NCBI GenBank assembly: GCA_019422005.1
Contig: JAHZEF010000037.1
Span: 1-16,593 of the forward strand
From: Clostridiales bacterium
Lineage (GTDB): Bacteria; Bacillota; Clostridia; Oscillospirales; Oscillospiraceae
DNA: 16,593 nucleotides
Reading direction: 5' to 3'
Shown: positions 13,863 through 16,593 of the stretch, in pieces
Numbering within the stretch: the first letter of the stretch is position 1
How the letters are laid out: every line of letters begins with the position of its first letter
The notes under the pieces: generated by a model
What the model saw: only the letters and a program-made list of their open reading frames with translations
The model's database searches: none
What the model was told of the DNA's origin: nothing
Position numbers and translations under genes: made by a program

Positions 13863-14667
13863 TTGCTGACAAAGTTCATCCGCCATAACCTGACGAATGA
13901 AGTGGTGGCTGAGAACTACGCACATGGGTATTTGGAGCTTTACCAGTCTATCCAATCCCCCCACCCGCTTCAAGAACTGCGACACGGTCATCAGCTTCTT
14001 GGGGACAGAGGGGACAAATGGTGTCTTTCAGGGGTGTTATCAGGTAGGCGGTTTTGTACCCTATAATAGAGCCAAACTACCGGAGGACTTCACACCGGAC
14101 AGGAGTATGAGCCCTTCCACCTCTGTCATTTACGAGCTGACCAGAACAGACCTGCTTGCTGATTTGAAAGACCGCCTTGTGATTGACTGGGGCAAGGGAA
14201 CTATCAATTGGTGCCAGAACGGAACAACCGAGAAAGAGTTGCTGGCCATTCGCCCTGCCGTATCCGAAATCAGCTTTATCAGCTATGACAAAGTATTGCT
14301 GTCCTATAAAGCGCTCCGCAAAATCGTATACAACAAGGCAGCCTATAAGGAATGGGAAGAAAAGCTGTCCGCCGTGGCCGGAGTGTATCTCATTACAGAT
14401 ACCAAAACAGGTAAGCACTATGTCGGCTCCGCCAGCGGAGAACAGAGCGGTATCTGGGGCCGCTGGAGTGAGTACGCCCGGACAAAACACGGCGGCAACA
14501 AGCGCCTTGTGGAGCTCATCGCCGCCGATGCTGAGTATTGCAATCACTTTCAATATTCTATTCTGGAGGTGTTTCCCATCAAGAGAGACAGGAAAGAGGT
14601 CTTGAAGTATGAGCAGTTGTATAAGAAAAAGCTGGGGTTAATTCAGTTTGGGCTAAATGATAATTGA
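13863..14667 (+). CDS. GIY-YIG nuclease family protein, apparent +1 frameshift
   Basis: The C-terminal GIY-YIG domain reads GVYLITDTKTGKHYVGSAS, with Arg in GIWGRW and Glu in KYEQLY as the expected catalytic residues, so the nuclease part looks intact. The clean open frame runs 13897-14667 (256 codons). However, the natural N-terminus lies in another frame: a TTG start at 13863, with AGAGG 6 bases upstream, encodes LTKFIRHNLTNEVVAENYA, which resembles the start of related proteins I recall. The two frames join if one C is removed from the C6 tract at 13957-13962, giving about 267 residues. This may be a real mutation, a sequencing error or a phase-variable tract. From 13897 the first 25 or so residues would be out-of-frame translation with no ribosome site. 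Composition is less GC-rich than the chromosome to the left. It ends exactly where the convergent SIR2 gene ends. Confidence 0.8.
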
Positions 14668-16593
14668 TTAGAGTTTGCACCTCATAATTTTGCTTCCGGT
14701 AGAACTCACAATTTTTGCAATCGCTTCTTTCCCCTGTGAAAGTGCAGTTTTCACTTCTTCAACATTCTCTATGACCGGAGATATAATGCTGATCTTTTGT
14801 TCTTTAATAACATATTTATGACCAAATAGGCATACTTGTTCTTCATCGCTTTCGATTACTCCTATTGACTGCTTGGAGGGCACACTAAGCAGTTCGTACA
14901 ATTGTGGATCACATTTCAACGACAAGTTCAGGTTCAAAATATCTCCAACCTCTACTTCTTCAAAAGCAGATAGGACTTTTATTACTGCATTTCTATCATT
15001 CTCGGAAAGAGTATCAGGAATTGAGAATTCCTCACCCAAATATTCTTCTGTTTTTAAAATTAGTTGATAAAATTCCAGATTTTCATTGATAAATGATGTT
15101 GTTTCAATACATACGGGCGTGCCTTTAACACTCGGTATTTGAAGAACAGGCTTCAACTGTCCGTCTACTTTATGCGAAAAAACTAAAGGCGAACCTGCAT
15201 TCCATAGTGCTAAAACGGAAAGGTCTTTTAATGTACTCTTTACGGAATGCTTCTTGGCAAAAGAAAGCGTAGCAGTAATAGCATTCTTTTCGTACACCAA
15301 AGAAATATTTATGCTAGGAAACTCTATTGTGACCCGTTTGCGCTTATTGCCCCAGAAAGACCGTAACATTATTGAGTCTGCGTAAACTTGGTCACCATTA
15401 ACTGTCAAAATGACTTTGTCAGTTTGTTCTGGCTTTTCAATTCTAACAACCTCGGGCTTTCTTCCCTTAATAAGATTCTTTTTAGGAATATTGATTCCAT
15501 TAATTTGTTCGAACAGCTTCAAAGACTCAGATGGTAGCGACATTTCTCGACAGTCACAATCATCCATAAATCGCTCGATTTGTAAATATGTTTCCTCGGT
15601 AGAGCTTATGTGCGCTCCGTTAATCTTTAGCAACGCATGAAATGGATTTGTAACATAGTTCTCAATTTCTATTTCAGTAGAACTACCATGAGGCGTTAAC
15701 TTCCATGTTGGCTCGACACCATATTGGTGTGTAACAGCTTGTGCTTGATCAATACTGATTTTCTTATCAATCGCATCAAACACAATATTCTCTCTAACTG
15801 CTTTTTCTATAAGATTCAATAGCTTTTCACCGTCAATAGGTAGGTGTGTTGTTTTACATATGGTATTGAAATGACGAAGTTTGTGTTCTGCTAGACTTGG
15901 AACAGCAATAAAGAATTCCGATTTTGAAGTGTCGACCTGAGTTAATACCTTTTCAAAAATATCCTCAATATTCTTGTCTTCAAGAGAGTATCCAATAAAG
16001 AGAACTGAATGTTCTGCTAGGATGACTTTCAGTTTACTCCACACCAGAGAACTAAGTCCCTCATAAAATTTGGCATAGTCTTTACTCGTAAGGACGAGGG
16101 ATGTGCCGTCGGATGAGTCCCCGTGTATCTTGTACAAAACTACTGGCTCTTTACCAGTGGCTTTGTATTGAGTTCCTACCACGGTTCTGAGATTATCTCC
16201 ATATACATATTCAAATAAGTGGTCGTAGTTTGTCGTTATAATTGTATCAATCTGCGGTATCTGCGTACACAAATAATGTGCATAAGGATTTATACTGGGC
16301 GTCTTATCAAAATAAGCAGATACTAAGGAAATCAACTCATCTCTAGAATAAAGTTGCTCAAATTCCTCAGCAACATTCATGAGGACAGTTTTATGCTTTG
16401 ATAAAATCTGCTTGTCATCTGCTGTCTTAGCTGCATTGCAGATAATTTCGCAAAATGCGCTTCCTGAAGGATACCCTGCATATAGTGATAGGCCCGCTCC
16501 AGCCCACAATACAATTTCTTTATTCCGAATCATTGTAATCAGTCGCTCTATATCTGGAGTCATTTCCTGTTTGTCTCCAATATGCATATTCAT
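14668..16593 (-). CDS. SIR2-like domain protein, putative anti-phage NADase
   Basis: A protein of at least 641 residues whose first in-window ATG coincides with the right edge, so the true start could lie further upstream. The N-terminal 260 residues are a SIR2_2-type domain: LWAGAGLSLYAGYPSG (29-44), ITTNYDHLFE (119-128) with Asn122, YKIHGD (154-159) with His158, and VLFIGYSLEDKNIEDIF (197-213). SIR2 domains of this bacterial group hydrolyse NAD+ in several defence systems (Thoeris ThsA, DSR1/DSR2, SIR2-HerA, SIR2-APAZ). The remaining 380 residues look strand-rich and are unrecognised; I see no TPR, STAND, HerA, APAZ or SLOG motif. Base composition is clearly AT-richer than the genes left of ssrA, a sign of transfer. 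The stop abuts the stop of the convergent GIY-YIG gene with no gap, and no terminator is visible between them. Confidence 0.85.
   Translation of the reverse strand: MNMHIGDKQEMTPDIERLITMIRNKEIVLWAGAGLSLYAGYPSGSAFCEIICNAAKTADDKQILSKHKTVLMNVAEEFEQLYSRDELISLVSAYFDKTPSINPYAHYLCTQIPQIDTIITTNYDHLFEYVYGDNLRTVVGTQYKATGKEPVVLYKIHGDSSDGTSLVLTSKDYAKFYEGLSSLVWSKLKVILAEHSVLFIGYSLEDKNIEDIFEKVLTQVDTSKSEFFIAVPSLAEHKLRHFNTICKTTHLPIDGEKLLNLIEKAVRENIVFDAIDKKISIDQAQAVTHQYGVEPTWKLTPHGSSTEIEIENYVTNPFHALLKINGAHISSTEETYLQIERFMDDCDCREMSLPSESLKLFEQINGINIPKKNLIKGRKPEVVRIEKPEQTDKVILTVNGDQVYADSIMLRSFWGNKRKRVTIEFPSINISLVYEKNAITATLSFAKKHSVKSTLKDLSVLALWNAGSPLVFSHKVDGQLKPVLQIPSVKGTPVCIETTSFINENLEFYQLILKTEEYLGEEFSIPDTLSENDRNAVIKVLSAFEEVEVGDILNLNLSLKCDPQLYELLSVPSKQSIGVIESDEEQVCLFGHKYVIKEQKISIISPVIENVEEVKTALSQGKEAIAKIVSSTGSKIMRCKL

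Noticed and set aside
1..16593. CRISPR arrays, insertion sequences and tRNA genes
   Set aside because: No regularly spaced direct repeats, transposase motifs or cloverleaf with a T-arm were seen, apart from the tRNA-like domain of tmRNA.

Overview
The window reads as chromosomal DNA of a GC-rich Clostridia-type Firmicute, possibly an Oscillospiraceae-like gut anaerobe. The genus call is inference. Supporting signs are strong AGGAGG ribosome binding sites, near-consensus TTGACA/TATAAT promoters, U-tailed hairpin terminators, a LacI-controlled sugar ABC operon and a one-piece tmRNA whose tag ends in ALAA.

Region 1 (1-5650) is a carbohydrate locus. Four genes run leftward from about 4185: a DegT/DnrJ/EryC1/StrS aminotransferase, a hydroxypyruvate-isomerase-like TIM-barrel protein, a ChvE-type sugar-binding lipoprotein, and the matching ABC ATPase (MmsA/GguA type), which is cut off by the left edge. 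Hairpins without U tracts lie between some of these genes and probably tune relative expression. A divergent LacI-family repressor (4513-5529) shares the intergenic region. That region holds a TTGACA-17-TATTCT promoter for the operon, an operator-like inverted repeat on its start site, and a related repeat 156 bp away. A 24-bp perfect-stem bidirectional terminator closes the region.

Region 2 (5701-7997) is a metal-efflux module read leftward: a CsoR-family metal sensor, then an intrinsic terminator, then a P1B-type ATPase with its own consensus promoter. A CsoR-type operator (TATACC-N6-GGTATA) lies inside that promoter. The ATPase has a CPC motif but a TM8 sequence that is not the classical copper one.

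Region 3 (8190-13764) is a run of rightward housekeeping genes: a DEAD-box RNA helicase, a long YjbQ/UPF0047 protein under a promoter containing a 27-bp perfect palindrome, a HAD phosphatase, smpB, a cyclophilin, a short-chain dehydrogenase and ssrA (tmRNA). SmpB and tmRNA are the two partners of trans-translation and sit about 1.4 kb apart.

Region 4 (13765-16593) begins directly after ssrA, a classic integration site, and looks horizontally acquired because base composition falls sharply. It holds a GIY-YIG nuclease-family gene carrying an apparent one-base frameshift in a C6 tract. Convergent to it, with zero spacing, is a 641-residue SIR2-domain protein with a long unrecognised C-terminal half. 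This is the likeliest place for an undescribed system, probably anti-phage defence, and it continues past the right edge.
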